A DNA stretch of 64,000 bases from Pseudomonadales bacterium. Lineage in GTDB: Bacteria; Pseudomonadota; Gammaproteobacteria; Pseudomonadales; Azotimanducaceae. A program made the position numbers and the translations under genes. The notes under the pieces are model-generated. The model searched no databases, was not told the DNA's origin, and worked only from the letters and a program-made list of their open reading frames with translations. The DNA is taken from NCBI GenBank assembly GCA_041395945.1, contig JAWKZN010000001.1, forward strand, positions 1,736,001 through 1,800,000, written 5' to 3'. Shown one piece after another: positions 17,049 to 25,996 of the stretch (positions within the stretch are counted from its first letter, which is position 1; every line of letters begins with the position of its first letter).

Positions 17049-18254
17049 TCAGTCGGCCGCAGTACCCGCCCCGTCGCTCATTAATACCCCAGCGGATTCG
17101 AGTGCACGAATCTCACCCGCGGACATGTCCAGCCAGCCGTGCAGTACTTCGGTGTTGTGTTCACCCCGGTGTGGCGCAGGACCGCGCACACCACTGCGGG
17201 CATTCGAAAAACGGTAGGGCGACTGAGTGATCGGTCTGGTACCGCCCGCGCGGTCGTCGATCTGCACAATCGAGCCCCGGGCCCGCACCGTAGGTTGGGA
17301 CTCGATCAGCGCGCCCGCTTCCCGGATCTGTCCCCAGGCCAGGTTCATCGCGTCCATTGCTGCTTCCACCGCAGCCCAGGAATCGAGTGCCGCCATAAAG
17401 GCGCCGACGGCGCCACGCCGCGCGGCGATTTTTGTCTCGAGATCCGCACCTGGTGGCGTCGGGTCCTGCACGGCGTGCACGGTCGTCAGCAACTTCCACA
17501 GATGTCTGAAATCCGCCGATACCAGAATGGGTCCGGCGCCCGTAGTCCAGGCATCGTTGCGCAGCGGACCGGTTGCCTCCGAGTCTTCGAGGTCGTAATG
17601 GATCTGATCGTCGGTGCAGATGGTGGCATCGATCATCGCGATATCGATGTGCTGGCCGGTGCCCGTGGACTGACGCTGCAGCAGAGCGGCCAGCACCCCG
17701 ACCAGTCCGTGCAGGGATGCGTTGGTGTCTGCCACCGACAGCGGCAGATCCTGGTAGGGGCCTTTGCCCCGGCGTGCGAGGCGCGCCATCAGACCGGCCT
17801 CCGCATGCACGATGGGGGCATAGGCCGGGCGGTGCGACTCGGGCCCGCCCTGCCCGAAGCCGGAGATCGACAGCATCACCAGCCGCGGGTTCACCGTCTG
17901 CAACGCGTCATAACCCAGACCCAGTCTCGGCATCACATCGGGTCGGTAATTTTCGATCAGGATGTCGGCATGCTGTACCAGCGACAGCACCAGTTCACGG
18001 GCACCGGCAGCGCGCAGGTCGATGCAGATGTTGCGCTTGCCTGCATTCTGCTGATGGTAGTAGCCGGGCAGTCCGCCGGCGACACGCCCCCAGAGCCGGG
18101 TGACATCGCCATCCGGCGGTTCGATCTTCACCACATCGGCACCGAGATCCGACAGCATGCGCCCGGCAAAGGGACCCGCCAGCACCCGGGAAAAATCCAG
18201 TACCTTCAGACCCGCCAGGGGATAACCGCCCTGCTCACCTTTTGCTTCCGACAC
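17049..18254 (-). CDS. CaiB/BaiF family CoA transferase (class III)
   Basis: Moves CoA between acyl groups through an aspartyl-CoA thioester. The 401-residue protein has the class III hallmarks: LKVLDFSRVLAGPFAGRMLSDLGADVVKIEPP near the N-terminus, GKRNICIDLRAAG, and LLVQHADILIENYRPDVMPRLGL. The catalytic Asp is expected in QDLPLSVADTNASLHGLVG. The protein substrate cannot be told; alpha-methylacyl-CoA racemase relatives share this fold. The gene is 48 bp downstream of the iron-type dehydrogenase gene on the same strand, so the two may form an operon. Confidence 0.92.
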   Translation of the reverse strand: MSEAKGEQGGYPLAGLKVLDFSRVLAGPFAGRMLSDLGADVVKIEPPDGDVTRLWGRVAGGLPGYYHQQNAGKRNICIDLRAAGARELVLSLVQHADILIENYRPDVMPRLGLGYDALQTVNPRLVMLSISGFGQGGPESHRPAYAPIVHAEAGLMARLARRGKGPYQDLPLSVADTNASLHGLVGVLAALLQRQSTGTGQHIDIAMIDATICTDDQIHYDLEDSEATGPLRNDAWTTGAGPILVSADFRHLWKLLTTVHAVQDPTPPGADLETKIAARRGAVGAFMAALDSWAAVEAAMDAMNLAWGQIREAGALIESQPTVRARGSIVQIDDRAGGTRPITQSPYRFSNARSGVRGPAPHRGEHNTEVLHGWLDMSAGEIRALESAGVLMSDGAGTAAD

Positions 18255-18302
18255 TACCCGCTCCTTCGCCGATGCGATTTCAACTGCCCCGCCCCGATCT
18301 GA

Positions 18303-19505
18303 TCATTTCTCATGCAGGGCGCGGAAAGCACGATCACCCAGGCGCCCGGTAACCTCCAGTCCGAGGGCATGGGCATCGAGAATTGCACTGCGGATCAGTT
18401 CAGCATCCACCCGCACGCCGAGGTTGCGGATAAAGGGAAACTCCAGTCCGCCCTTCACCAGAACTGCGAGCGCGGATTCGTCATCCGGACACAGACCCAT
18501 ATGCCCCAGATGCACGGGCAGGCCGATCGCCGCGAAAAATTCCGCTACCCGGCAGGCCTCGTCCCGCTCGCCTTCCATCATCAGCTGGGTCAGGGTGCCC
18601 ATCGCCACCATCTCGCCGTGCAGGTAGCCTGCATGCACGCTCGGAATGGCTGTATAGCTCTGGGCAATCCCGTGGGCACCGGCCAGACCGCCACTTTCGA
18701 AGCCGAGTCCGCTCAACAGGGTGTTGGCTTCCACCACCTTCTCGAGGGATTCATCCACCCTGCCTGCCGCGACCGCCGCGATGGCAGCAGTGCCTTCTTT
18801 GAAGAGGGTGTCCGCGCAGATCCCGCCGATCGCGGCAGCTGCGAGCGTGGGTCGCGCACCCACCACATTGAGCGCTTTCGGATTCTTCAGACAGGCGCGG
18901 GCTTCGTACCAGGTCGCCATCGCATCCCCCATACCCGCCACCAGGAAGCGCACCGGCGCTCTGGCGACGATTCCGGTATCCACCACCACCAGCGCCGGAT
19001 TGTTGGGATAGAACTCAGCACCCGAGGAAACACCCGCTGTGGTGTAGAGCACCGAGACAGCCGAAGTGGGTGCATCGTTGGAAGCGAGAGTCGGTACGAT
19101 CACCACCGGAATCTGCAGTCGATGCGCGACCGCCTTGCCTGCGTCCACACACTTGCCGCCGCCGACGGCGAGCAGACAGTCGACCGCCTGCCCCTGCAGC
19201 GATTCAACATGACGCGCGATCTCTTCCAGTGAACACTCGCCCTGAAATACGCTCACCACCGGTTCAATGGACGCTGCTTCGAGGCTGGCAAATACCCGCC
19301 TGCCGTCCGCCGTCCTGCCGCGCTCTGAAATCATCACGGCAGCCCGTCTGGGTGACAGCAGGCTCAGATAACGACCGATGCCATCGAGTACGCCCTCTCC
19401 CTGAACATAGCGCTGAGGGCCTATGAAAACTCTCGGCGGCTGCGAACTGCCTGTGCCTGGTGGTGAAAAGACCGGATAGGGGACATAGTTTTCTGCAGTC
19501 GACAT
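18303..19505 (-). CDS. Iron-type alcohol dehydrogenase, glycerol dehydrogenase-like
   Basis: NAD(P)-dependent metal enzyme (400 aa) of the glycerol dehydrogenase/group III alcohol dehydrogenase fold. The GldA-like signature is clear: LAVGGGKCVDAGKAVAHRL for the nucleotide, PTLASNDAPTSAVSVLY, GMGDAMATWYEA (metal Asp), GLAGAHGIAQSYTAIPSVHAGYLHGEMVA (metal His). I start at ATG 19505 (MSTAEN) because the extension to 19571 is Arg/Pro-rich and lacks family similarity. The CaiB gene follows after 48 bp, and an NTF2-like/methyltransferase operon diverges upstream. Confidence 0.88.
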   Translation of the reverse strand: MSTAENYVPYPVFSPPGTGSSQPPRVFIGPQRYVQGEGVLDGIGRYLSLLSPRRAAVMISERGRTADGRRVFASLEAASIEPVVSVFQGECSLEEIARHVESLQGQAVDCLLAVGGGKCVDAGKAVAHRLQIPVVIVPTLASNDAPTSAVSVLYTTAGVSSGAEFYPNNPALVVVDTGIVARAPVRFLVAGMGDAMATWYEARACLKNPKALNVVGARPTLAAAAIGGICADTLFKEGTAAIAAVAAGRVDESLEKVVEANTLLSGLGFESGGLAGAHGIAQSYTAIPSVHAGYLHGEMVAMGTLTQLMMEGERDEACRVAEFFAAIGLPVHLGHMGLCPDDESALAVLVKGGLEFPFIRNLGVRVDAELIRSAILDAHALGLEVTGRLGDRAFRALHEK

Positions 19506-19678
19506 GGTGCGTCCTGACAGGCTGAACAGGTTCGCATCATCCGGTGTCCGGGGTTTCGGATCAATCCGCATCCGGACGCGCGTTCAAACACACACTTTGT
19601 TGAGGGACACCGGGCCGCCGTGTTTAATGGCTGCAGCGCCATTCGCACATCAAAGCGACCAGGCAGTCAGGAAGGCAG

Positions 19679-20143
19679 ATGACAGACCGCGAAGAAATCA
19701 TCGACGTGCTCAACAACTACGCCACCGGCCTCGATGCCCGGGACTGGGTGCTCTGGCGATCCGTGTTTCTCGACGAGGTCCTGTTCGACATGAGTTCCTG
19801 GCATGGCATTGCTCCCAGATCCCTCAATACAGATCGTGTGGTCCGCGCCCAGGCGAAGATCTTCGCTGAACTCTCGGTAACCCAGCACTTCCTGACAAAC
19901 CACCGCATCAGCATCGACGGTGACAGCGCCCGTGCACAGGCACACATGCGGGCCGAACACTGGCTGGCGAATCCGGGTATCGAGGGAACCGACCGTTACA
20001 CCATGTTCGGCTACTATGACGACAGACTGATCCGCACCGCAGCGGGCTGGAAGATCGCAGAAATGCAACTGAAAGTGACCCGCACCGAGGGTAATCGCTG
20101 GGTGATGGACGAAGCGCAGCGTCGCGCGCGGGCAGACAGATGA
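19679..20143 (+). CDS. NTF2-like / SnoaL-type protein
   Basis: A 154-residue cone-fold protein of the SnoaL-like superfamily, which includes dehydratases, isomerases and small-molecule binding proteins. REEIIDVLNNYATGLDARDW at the N-terminus and the central AEHWLANPG, FGYYDDRLIRTAAGWKIAEMQL are typical strands. Buried His and Asp residues could be catalytic (HFLTNHRI), but no reaction can be assigned. Its stop overlaps the ATG of the methyltransferase gene by 4 bases, so both work on the same transcript and perhaps the same substrate. Confidence 0.82.
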   Translation: MTDREEIIDVLNNYATGLDARDWVLWRSVFLDEVLFDMSSWHGIAPRSLNTDRVVRAQAKIFAELSVTQHFLTNHRISIDGDSARAQAHMRAEHWLANPGIEGTDRYTMFGYYDDRLIRTAAGWKIAEMQLKVTRTEGNRWVMDEAQRRARADR

Positions 20144-20898
20144 AGGTGCAGGGCCTACCACTCGCGATGTATCAGGATCTCGTGCCCTGGTACCGGCTGC
20201 TCGATCCGGTGGTGGAACACGAAGACGAAGTGGGCGCATACTGCGAGGCTCTGAAGCAGGTGGTGTCGCCGCCACCGCGCACGCTCCTCGAACTGGGCGC
20301 CGGCGCGGGCCACAACGGCTTTTATCTGAAACGCGACTTCATCTGCACCTTGAGCGATATCTCTGAGCCGATGCTGGCGCTGAGCCGGGAGCTCAATCCG
20401 GAGTGCGAACACATCACTGCGGACATGCGCACTCTGCGCCTCGGCCGTGAGTTCGATGCAGTCGTCATCCACGATGCCATCGTTTACATGACGACCGAAG
20501 CCGATCTCGAAGCTGCCGCGAAGACGGCTTTCGAGCATCTGCGCCCGGGTGGTGCCGCGCTGATCTCACCGGACTGTCTGAAAGAAACCTTTGTCGAACT
20601 CTCTGACCTGCACGAAGGCGATGGCGCCGATCGCGCATTCCGCTGTGCTGAGTGGATGTGGGATCCGGACCCGGATGACAGCACGTACACCGTGGACTAT
20701 GCCTTCCTGCTGCGCGATGCATCCGGTGTGCGTGTGGTGCATGATCGCCATGTTGAAGGCCTGTTCAAGCGGGCAGACTGGCTTCGCATCCTCTCCGGTG
20801 TGGGGTTCCAGGTGCAGGCGGTGCCGCGGCCGATCGATCCGGAAGACAATGAACAGGGTGCCTACTGTGAGGAAATGTTTCTCTGCCTGAAGCCCTGA
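20140..20898 (+). CDS. Class I SAM-dependent methyltransferase (252 aa)
   Basis: Rossmann-fold methyltransferase. Motif I is LLELGAGAGHNGFYL (about 48-62), followed by the acidic strand TLSDISEPMLALSRELNP and the motif IV-like DAVVIHDAIVYM. The C-terminal half FRCAEWMWDPDPDDSTYTVDYAFLLRD is a substrate domain. The acceptor is unknown. ATGA overlap with the NTF2-like gene indicates translational coupling. A DUF4404 gene follows 43 bp later. Confidence 0.85.
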   Translation: MKVQGLPLAMYQDLVPWYRLLDPVVEHEDEVGAYCEALKQVVSPPPRTLLELGAGAGHNGFYLKRDFICTLSDISEPMLALSRELNPECEHITADMRTLRLGREFDAVVIHDAIVYMTTEADLEAAAKTAFEHLRPGGAALISPDCLKETFVELSDLHEGDGADRAFRCAEWMWDPDPDDSTYTVDYAFLLRDASGVRVVHDRHVEGLFKRADWLRILSGVGFQVQAVPRPIDPEDNEQGAYCEEMFLCLKP

Positions 20899-20941
20899 AC
20901 GTACTATTTGAACCACTCACTCTCTGGAGATATTCAGATCC

Positions 20942-21211
20942 ATGCCGGAAAAAGACATCAAGAACAGGCTCCGCGAGCTCCGCGAGGCACTGGAGGAAAC
21001 AGACAGTCCGGATGACGACCTCAAAGACCTGCTCCAGCAGGTGGACGATGAGATCCATGAACTGCTGGGCAATCCGGAGCGGGTCGACTCACATGGAGAC
21101 CTGCTCAAGGAACGGATCGACGAAATCACCGCGACCTTTGCCGCCCGCTATCCCCAGACAGAACGTCTGTTCAGGGAAATCGTCGCAGCACTGGGCCGGA
21201 TGGGGATCTGA
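20942..21211 (+). CDS. DUF4404 family protein
   Basis: Small acidic helical protein of 89 residues. LRELREALEETDSPDDDLKDLLQQVDDEIHELL predicts a coiled coil, and AARYPQTERLFREIVAALGRMGI is the conserved ending I associate with DUF4404. No function is known. A good Shine-Dalgarno (CTGGAGA, about 10 bp upstream) supports the ATG. It is followed after 35 bp by a glutathione transferase gene on the same strand. Confidence 0.82.
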   Translation: MPEKDIKNRLRELREALEETDSPDDDLKDLLQQVDDEIHELLGNPERVDSHGDLLKERIDEITATFAARYPQTERLFREIVAALGRMGI

Positions 21212-21246
21212 GCACTTCGCAAACCGCAAGGATGCCGGAGAATACA

Positions 21247-21870
21247 ATGCTGAAACTCTTCTACACCCCCGGCACCTGCGCCCGGGCTTCACACATAGCG
21301 CTGCGGGATGCCGGTGCGGAATTCGAACTGCAGCGGGTGGATTTCGCAACCGCCGAGCAGCGCACTGACGCCTATCGGAAGATCAATCCAAAGGGCCGTG
21401 TTCCCGCACTGCAGACCGATCGCGGCGTGCTCACCGAGACGCCGGCAATCCTTGCCTACATCGCCCAGATACATCCCGAGGCCAGGCTCGCGCCCCTCGA
21501 CGATCCTTTCGAGTTTGCCCGGCTGCAGTCCTTCAACAATTATCTGTGTGCCACCGTGCATGTTGCCCACGCGCACAGTCCGCGCGGCGCACGCTGGGCA
21601 GACGATCCCGCCGCCATTGCGGAGCTGAAGCGGAAGGCCCCTGAGGTCGTCGCCGACTGCTTCCGCATGATTGAAGAAGAGTTTTTCACAGGTCCCTGGA
21701 CACTGGGGGCGAACTATTCGATCGCAGACCCCTACCTGTTTACCATCACCCAGTGGCTGCCTTCACACCGGATCGATTCGGCCGACTATCCGCAGGTCCA
21801 CGCCCATCATCAGCGCATGCTCGAGCGCGAAGCAGTACGCGCCACCCTCGCTGCCGAGGCCGCGTCATAG
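21247..21870 (+). CDS. Glutathione S-transferase family protein
   Basis: Cytosolic GST (207 aa). The thioredoxin-like N-terminal domain is LKLFYTPGTCARASHIALRDAG, where TPGTCA resembles the Ser/Cys active-site region of beta-class enzymes (YSPGACSL-type), followed by NPKGRVPALQTDRGVLTETPAILAYI with the cis-Pro and the glutathione-binding TETPAI. The helical C-terminal domain includes ADPYLFTITQW. ATG 21247 (MLKLFY) is preferred over 21232 because CCGGAGA precedes it and the beta strand begins at once. It converges on a methyltransferase gene. Confidence 0.9.
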   Translation: MLKLFYTPGTCARASHIALRDAGAEFELQRVDFATAEQRTDAYRKINPKGRVPALQTDRGVLTETPAILAYIAQIHPEARLAPLDDPFEFARLQSFNNYLCATVHVAHAHSPRGARWADDPAAIAELKRKAPEVVADCFRMIEEEFFTGPWTLGANYSIADPYLFTITQWLPSHRIDSADYPQVHAHHQRMLEREAVRATLAAEAAS

Positions 21871-21911
21871 CAACTGCGGCCTGACCCCGGCCGCTATCGG
21901 ACCGGTGCCGT

Positions 21912-22742
21912 TCAGCCGGCCCGGGCGCTCACCAGCCAGCAGGCCGCACCCAGATCGAGACCGGCATCAGTCAGGTGCCCGGCGAGTGCCGCACGGGCGG
22001 CAGCCAGCGCCTGCTCCCGGGCCTGGTCATCCAGTTCGCCGATCACCCGGGAGAGCGGACCAACCTCCTGCAGAAAACGCACCCCGTCTTCCAGCGTGTC
22101 GGCGAGATGCAGCGTCGGTGTGAGCGCTTCGAAGCGGATGTCCGCGAAACCGGACTGGGCCAGAATGCCTCGAACGTAGTCCGGATCGGCAAACGCAAAG
22201 GGGCCGGGCGCCCGCGGATCCACTTCACCACCGGGTTCCGTCAGAAAGGGCTGCACGGCCTTGCCGGCGATGGCCATCCAGGGATTGAGACGCGGTGGCT
22301 GCCAGCAGGCGAATTGCAGGCGGCCCCGGGGCTTCAACGCAGAGCGAAGATTGCTGAACGCTGCAGACGGTTCAGCAAAGAACATCACGCCGAATCGTGA
22401 GAAGAGCAGGTCGTGATCGGGCGTGAATGCCTGGGTCGCGGCATCCGTTCGCGTAAACGCGAGATTCTTCACACCCGCCGCCCGGGACTTCGCCACCGCC
22501 AGCATCGGCTCGGAGATATCGATGCCCCACACAGCGGCGCCAGCAGCCGCCAATGCCACACTGGTATCCCCGCAGCCGCAGCCGACATCGACGACGCGCA
22601 TGCCGGGTTGTATCTCTGCCGCCTGCACCAGCGCGGCTGAGATCGGTGAGAGCATGGTGTCCAGACGCTGCTGAGCCTGGGCCCAGGTGTGTCCTGCCTT
22701 ACCATTCCAGTATTCGATCTGCTGCTGATTGACATCCGTCAT
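21912..22742 (-). CDS. Class I SAM-dependent methyltransferase (276 aa)
   Basis: Methyltransferase of the Methyltransf_11 type. The N-terminus NQQQIEYWNGKAGHTWAQAQQRLD and motif I MRVVDVGCGCGDTSVALAAAGA are clear, followed by GIDISEPMLAVAKSRA and LLFSRFGVMFFAEPSAAFSNLRSALKPRGRL. Such proteins are often annotated loosely as ubiquinone/menaquinone methyltransferases; nothing here fixes the acceptor. It is separated from the amidohydrolase gene by a copy of the palindromic repeat. Confidence 0.86.
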   Translation of the reverse strand: MTDVNQQQIEYWNGKAGHTWAQAQQRLDTMLSPISAALVQAAEIQPGMRVVDVGCGCGDTSVALAAAGAAVWGIDISEPMLAVAKSRAAGVKNLAFTRTDAATQAFTPDHDLLFSRFGVMFFAEPSAAFSNLRSALKPRGRLQFACWQPPRLNPWMAIAGKAVQPFLTEPGGEVDPRAPGPFAFADPDYVRGILAQSGFADIRFEALTPTLHLADTLEDGVRFLQEVGPLSRVIGELDDQAREQALAAARAALAGHLTDAGLDLGAACWLVSARAG

Positions 22743-22769
22743 TGCGCGTTCTCCTGTGGTGAAGGGTTC

Positions 22770-22813
22770 CAGGGAAAATCTGATCGAGTATCAACGTCTC
22801 AGAGGTTCCCTAT
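22770..22813. repeat. 43-bp palindromic dispersed repeat, copy 2
   Basis: Left arm AGGGAAAATCTGA, loop TCGAGTATCAACGTC, right arm TCAGAGGTTCCCT. It shares AGTATCAACGTCTCAG exactly with the copy at 5744-5786. Its right arm contains the TAG stop of the amidohydrolase gene (22810-22812, read on minus), so the element either was selected as a gene terminus or replaced the original stop. Confidence 0.7.
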
Positions 22814-23949
22814 ACCCCCAGTCGATAAATTCTTCGTACATTGTCCCCGAGTACCAGTCTGCGGGCGGCTGGACTCAGCACATCGGCATACCGGGTGAGA
22901 TCGTCTACCCAGGTGTGGGGATGATCCGGATGGGGGTAATCAGTGGCCCACATGAAACACTCAGCACCCACATGTTCGATCACATGGGGTGCCGCGGTTT
23001 CGTCCGGATCGCCGGAGATGAAACACTGCCGGCGGAACAGTTCCGTGGCACTGGCGCGGCGGATGTTGAGGGATTCGGAGAAGGCGTCCAGTCTGTCCAG
23101 CAGTGCGCCGATCCAGCCCGATCCGGCTTCCAGCACACCAAGGCGCAGTTCGGGAAAACGCTCCAGCGTACCAAGCGAGAAAAAGGAGATCAGTGCCTGC
23201 TGCACGATAGAGCGCAACCAGATCGCCTCTCCCCAGGCCCGCCCTTCCCGGGGCCAGTCGAAAATGCCTTCTGCTGCGCCGTGCGGCGTGAAGGTCGGGT
23301 GAATGGCAAGGGGCACGTCGAGTTCACAGCACTTGCGGAACAGCGGGTCGTGGAGCGGACTGCCATGGATTACCCGGCGATGGTTGAAGGGATTGACCCA
23401 GGCACCTCTGCAGCCATCTTTCACAGCGCGTTCGAGTTCACTGGCTGAGCCTTCGACATCGAGCAGGGTGAGTTGTGCGATGGGCACCAGTCGGCCGCCG
23501 CTGTCTCTGCAGAAGTCGGCGATCCAGCGGTTGTAGGCACGGCAATAGGCCAGACTCAACTCCGCATCCGTGAGCTCCACTTCCCAGAGCAGCCCGATGG
23601 TCGGATAGAGCAGACAGCAATCCAGATTTTCCTGGCGCATCAGGTCGAGACGCTGCTGGGGATCGCTGGAACCGTAGGGCATGTTGTCCGCGTAACGGCG
23701 ATCGGGCCGCGGCCGCATGTCCGCCTCTCCCATCGCGCCGAGAAGACCCAGGGATCCTTTACGGGAACGTTCTGAAGGCTGCCGGTCGATCTCCAGATAT
23801 TCATAGCCTTCGTCGTCGACCCGGATGCGCAGTGCGCGCGTCCGATAACGCTGCTCGAGATAGGTCTCCCACAGATCCGCAGGCTCGAGGATGTGACCGT
23901 CCGCGTCTATGGTGCCGTCGTATGGAAATTTCCGGATCTGGTAGCTCAT
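22810..23949 (-). CDS. Amidohydrolase family protein (TIM-barrel metal hydrolase)
   Basis: A 379-residue member of the amidohydrolase-2 family (ACMSD-like decarboxylases and hydrolases). The N-terminal DADGHILEP is the metal-binding D-x-D/H-x-H-type motif of this group. DVPLAIHPTFTPHG holds the central His, and FMWATDYPHPDHPHTWVD carries the conserved Asp and His near the end. The start is ATG 23949 (MSYQIR), since the open frame further upstream runs antisense-like through the next gene. The stop lies inside the repeat. Substrate unknown. Confidence 0.86.
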   Translation of the reverse strand: MSYQIRKFPYDGTIDADGHILEPADLWETYLEQRYRTRALRIRVDDEGYEYLEIDRQPSERSRKGSLGLLGAMGEADMRPRPDRRYADNMPYGSSDPQQRLDLMRQENLDCCLLYPTIGLLWEVELTDAELSLAYCRAYNRWIADFCRDSGGRLVPIAQLTLLDVEGSASELERAVKDGCRGAWVNPFNHRRVIHGSPLHDPLFRKCCELDVPLAIHPTFTPHGAAEGIFDWPREGRAWGEAIWLRSIVQQALISFFSLGTLERFPELRLGVLEAGSGWIGALLDRLDAFSESLNIRRASATELFRRQCFISGDPDETAAPHVIEHVGAECFMWATDYPHPDHPHTWVDDLTRYADVLSPAARRLVLGDNVRRIYRLGV

Positions 23950-23986
23950 CTCTTTCCCCGTATGTCCCTTGAGATTCCTTACAGAA

Positions 23987-24466
23987 TTACTGTGCAGCCT
24001 CCACCAGTCTGCCCAGGTAGCCGGCAAACTCAGGATCCTCGCCCTCCAGCAGATGGGGCAGGGCTTCCCGGAAATCATCCCGAGCGCACCACTCCTGCAT
24101 GAAGTCCTCCCAGGAGCGCCAGCGCCGCGCCTGTTTGCCGCCGAGATCGTCTTCATAGAGCAGCAGATAGGCGCGCTCGAAGATCGCTACCAGCAGACCG
24201 AAGATGGCCAGCATCCGCTCCCGCTGCTCGTCACTCAATTCATGGGTACGGGCTTTCGAGAGCAGTCTCAGATCCGGATTGTCGAGGGCCAGTCGCAGAA
24301 AATCCTGATAGCTGGCAGCGACCGATTCGTAGACTTCCTCTTCTTCCGCAATCCGCTCTTTGCGTTTTTCATAGAGAAACACAGCAATCGCCAGTGGCAG
24401 ACCGAGCACCGTGACGACATAACTCATGAGTTCCCAGAATTCGATCGGCACCACCCACTCCTCCAC
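23987..24466 (-). CDS. Hypothetical protein, N-terminal membrane anchor and helical domain
   Basis: I do not recognise a family. The 159 residues show one transmembrane helix (about 9-29: FWELMSYVVTVLGLPLAIAVFL) followed by a strongly charged helical region (EKRKERIAEEEEVYESVAASYQDFLRLAL), then a mostly helical cytosolic domain with W-rich patches (RRWRSWEDFMQEWCARDDF). The arrangement suggests a membrane-tethered cytosolic sensor or scaffold. It lies 37 bp upstream of the amidohydrolase gene on the same strand and diverges from an MFS gene. Confidence 0.65.
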   Translation of the reverse strand: MEEWVVPIEFWELMSYVVTVLGLPLAIAVFLYEKRKERIAEEEEVYESVAASYQDFLRLALDNPDLRLLSKARTHELSDEQRERMLAIFGLLVAIFERAYLLLYEDDLGGKQARRWRSWEDFMQEWCARDDFREALPHLLEGEDPEFAGYLGRLVEAAQ

Positions 24467-24580
24467 CCGGCTGTCCCGCAGTCGTCCAGCTTAGTGGCTG
24501 AGTGTTGATCCGGGCAATCGCCCTGACACGCTTCCTCCAATTCAACCTCTCAGCGCGGTGCACGGCTGCGCCCGGACTTA

Positions 24581-24586
24581 TATACT
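24581..24586 (+). promoter_or_regulatory. Candidate -10 element TATACT for the MFS gene
   Basis: TTATATACT about 27 bp upstream of the TTG at 24613. No convincing -35 is seen at 16-18 bp. Its value is mainly that it argues for the downstream TTG start rather than the GTG at 24502, which would lie upstream of this promoter. Confidence 0.35.
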
Positions 24587-24612
24587 CCCGGCGCCAATCG
24601 AGAGCCCGCATC

Positions 24613-25875
24613 TTGCCAGTAGAACCACCCGAACCGGCGCGGGAATCGCCGGCGCACACACGTCCCTGGGGTGCATTCCTGTACCGGGACTACCGGTTCC
24701 TGTGGGCGGCAATGATTACCGCCACCATGGTGGTGTGGGTGCGGATCCTTTCCACCGCCCAGTGGCTGCTCGATGAAACCGGATCTGCGGTGCTGGTGGG
24801 ATTTATCGGTGTGGTGCAGCTCGTGGTGCAGATTCCCGCGCTGTTGTGGGGTGGTGCGCTGGCGGATCGCATCGATCGCAAACGTCTCATGACCCTGGCC
24901 AACGCAACCACCTGTCTGGCCATGCTCGCCCTCGGGCTGCTCAACTCCGCCAATCTGCTGACTCCGATGATGGTCTACGTCGGTATTGCACTCACCGCTG
25001 CCTCCCAGATGCTCGCCAGCCCGGCGCGCTCGGCCATGGTGCCCATCGTGATTCCCACCCGGCACCTGATGCTGGCCGCTTCCACCGACACGGCATCCCA
25101 GAATGCGGCAGCAATCGCCGGCCCGCTGCTGTTTGCGGTGGTGGCGGTCAGTTTCGGCATCACCGCGTCTTTCTTCACCGCTGCCGCCATCGCCCTCCTC
25201 TCCGCTGTGCTCCCCCTGTTCATCCGGGCTGTCGGTGTGGCGGCCGGACACGGTGACGATGCGCCGCGCTCTGCGGTGCAGCAGACCTGGGAGGGGCTGC
25301 GCTATGTCTCGAAGCATCCGATTCTGCCGGGTCTGTTCCTGCTCGATACCGGTATCACTGTGGCATCCTTCTACCGGGAAATTCTCCCGGTACTGGCTCT
25401 GGGCCTTTTCGCCGGCGGCGCCAGTGCGACCGGACTCCTCGGTGCTGCGAACTCCACCGGCGCCATTGCCGGTTCATTTCTCGCCCTGTTTCTGGTCGCC
25501 TACAGGGCCAAGGGCATGCTGGTGCTCTATGCCTCCCTTGCCTACGGCGTGATCCTGTTCGGCTTCGGCACCGTGACCAGTCTGTGGGCCGGCATGCTGA
25601 TGATTGCCCTGCTCGGCGCAGCAGATGCGGTCACCGTGGCGGTGCGGCAGACGACGGTGATGCTCACCACACCGGATCACATGCGGGGTCGCGCTTTCGC
25701 GCTGATGATTCTGGCCGCCCAGACCGCCAACAATGTCGGCACCATCTGGGTCGGCGCCTGGGCGGGCGCGATCGGCGCCGGTAACACCATGGTGCTGGGG
25801 GGTGTGATTTCGATCGCTGCCACACTGCTCATCTGGCGATTGTGGCGACCGATCCGGGAGTTCCGCTCGGACTAG
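24613..25875 (+). CDS. MFS transporter, EntS/MFS_3-like
   Basis: Twelve-helix exporter of the MFS_3 group (enterobactin exporter EntS-like). YRDYRFLWAAMITATMVVWVRILSTAQWLL opens the protein, and the loop GGALADRIDRKRLMTLAN after TM2 is the MFS motif A. ATPDHMRGRAFAL-type loops in the second half (TTPDHMRGRAFALMILAAQ) complete the pattern. Start choice is uncertain: GTG 24502 gives a longer frame, while TTG 24613 follows a -10-like TATACT and gives a short polar tail. Substrate unknown; no siderophore genes are near. Confidence 0.78.
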   Translation: MPVEPPEPARESPAHTRPWGAFLYRDYRFLWAAMITATMVVWVRILSTAQWLLDETGSAVLVGFIGVVQLVVQIPALLWGGALADRIDRKRLMTLANATTCLAMLALGLLNSANLLTPMMVYVGIALTAASQMLASPARSAMVPIVIPTRHLMLAASTDTASQNAAAIAGPLLFAVVAVSFGITASFFTAAAIALLSAVLPLFIRAVGVAAGHGDDAPRSAVQQTWEGLRYVSKHPILPGLFLLDTGITVASFYREILPVLALGLFAGGASATGLLGAANSTGAIAGSFLALFLVAYRAKGMLVLYASLAYGVILFGFGTVTSLWAGMLMIALLGAADAVTVAVRQTTVMLTTPDHMRGRAFALMILAAQTANNVGTIWVGAWAGAIGAGNTMVLGGVISIAATLLIWRLWRPIREFRSD

Positions 25876-25996
25876 CGAACCTGCTTTCCCGGGTCCGGAC
25901 CCGGGATCGCCGCTCGGCTATCACCGCGGGACAGCGCCCGTTATCATCGAGTGTTTTCCAGTACACACGATTCAAACACCAGCTAAGGAGACAGAA

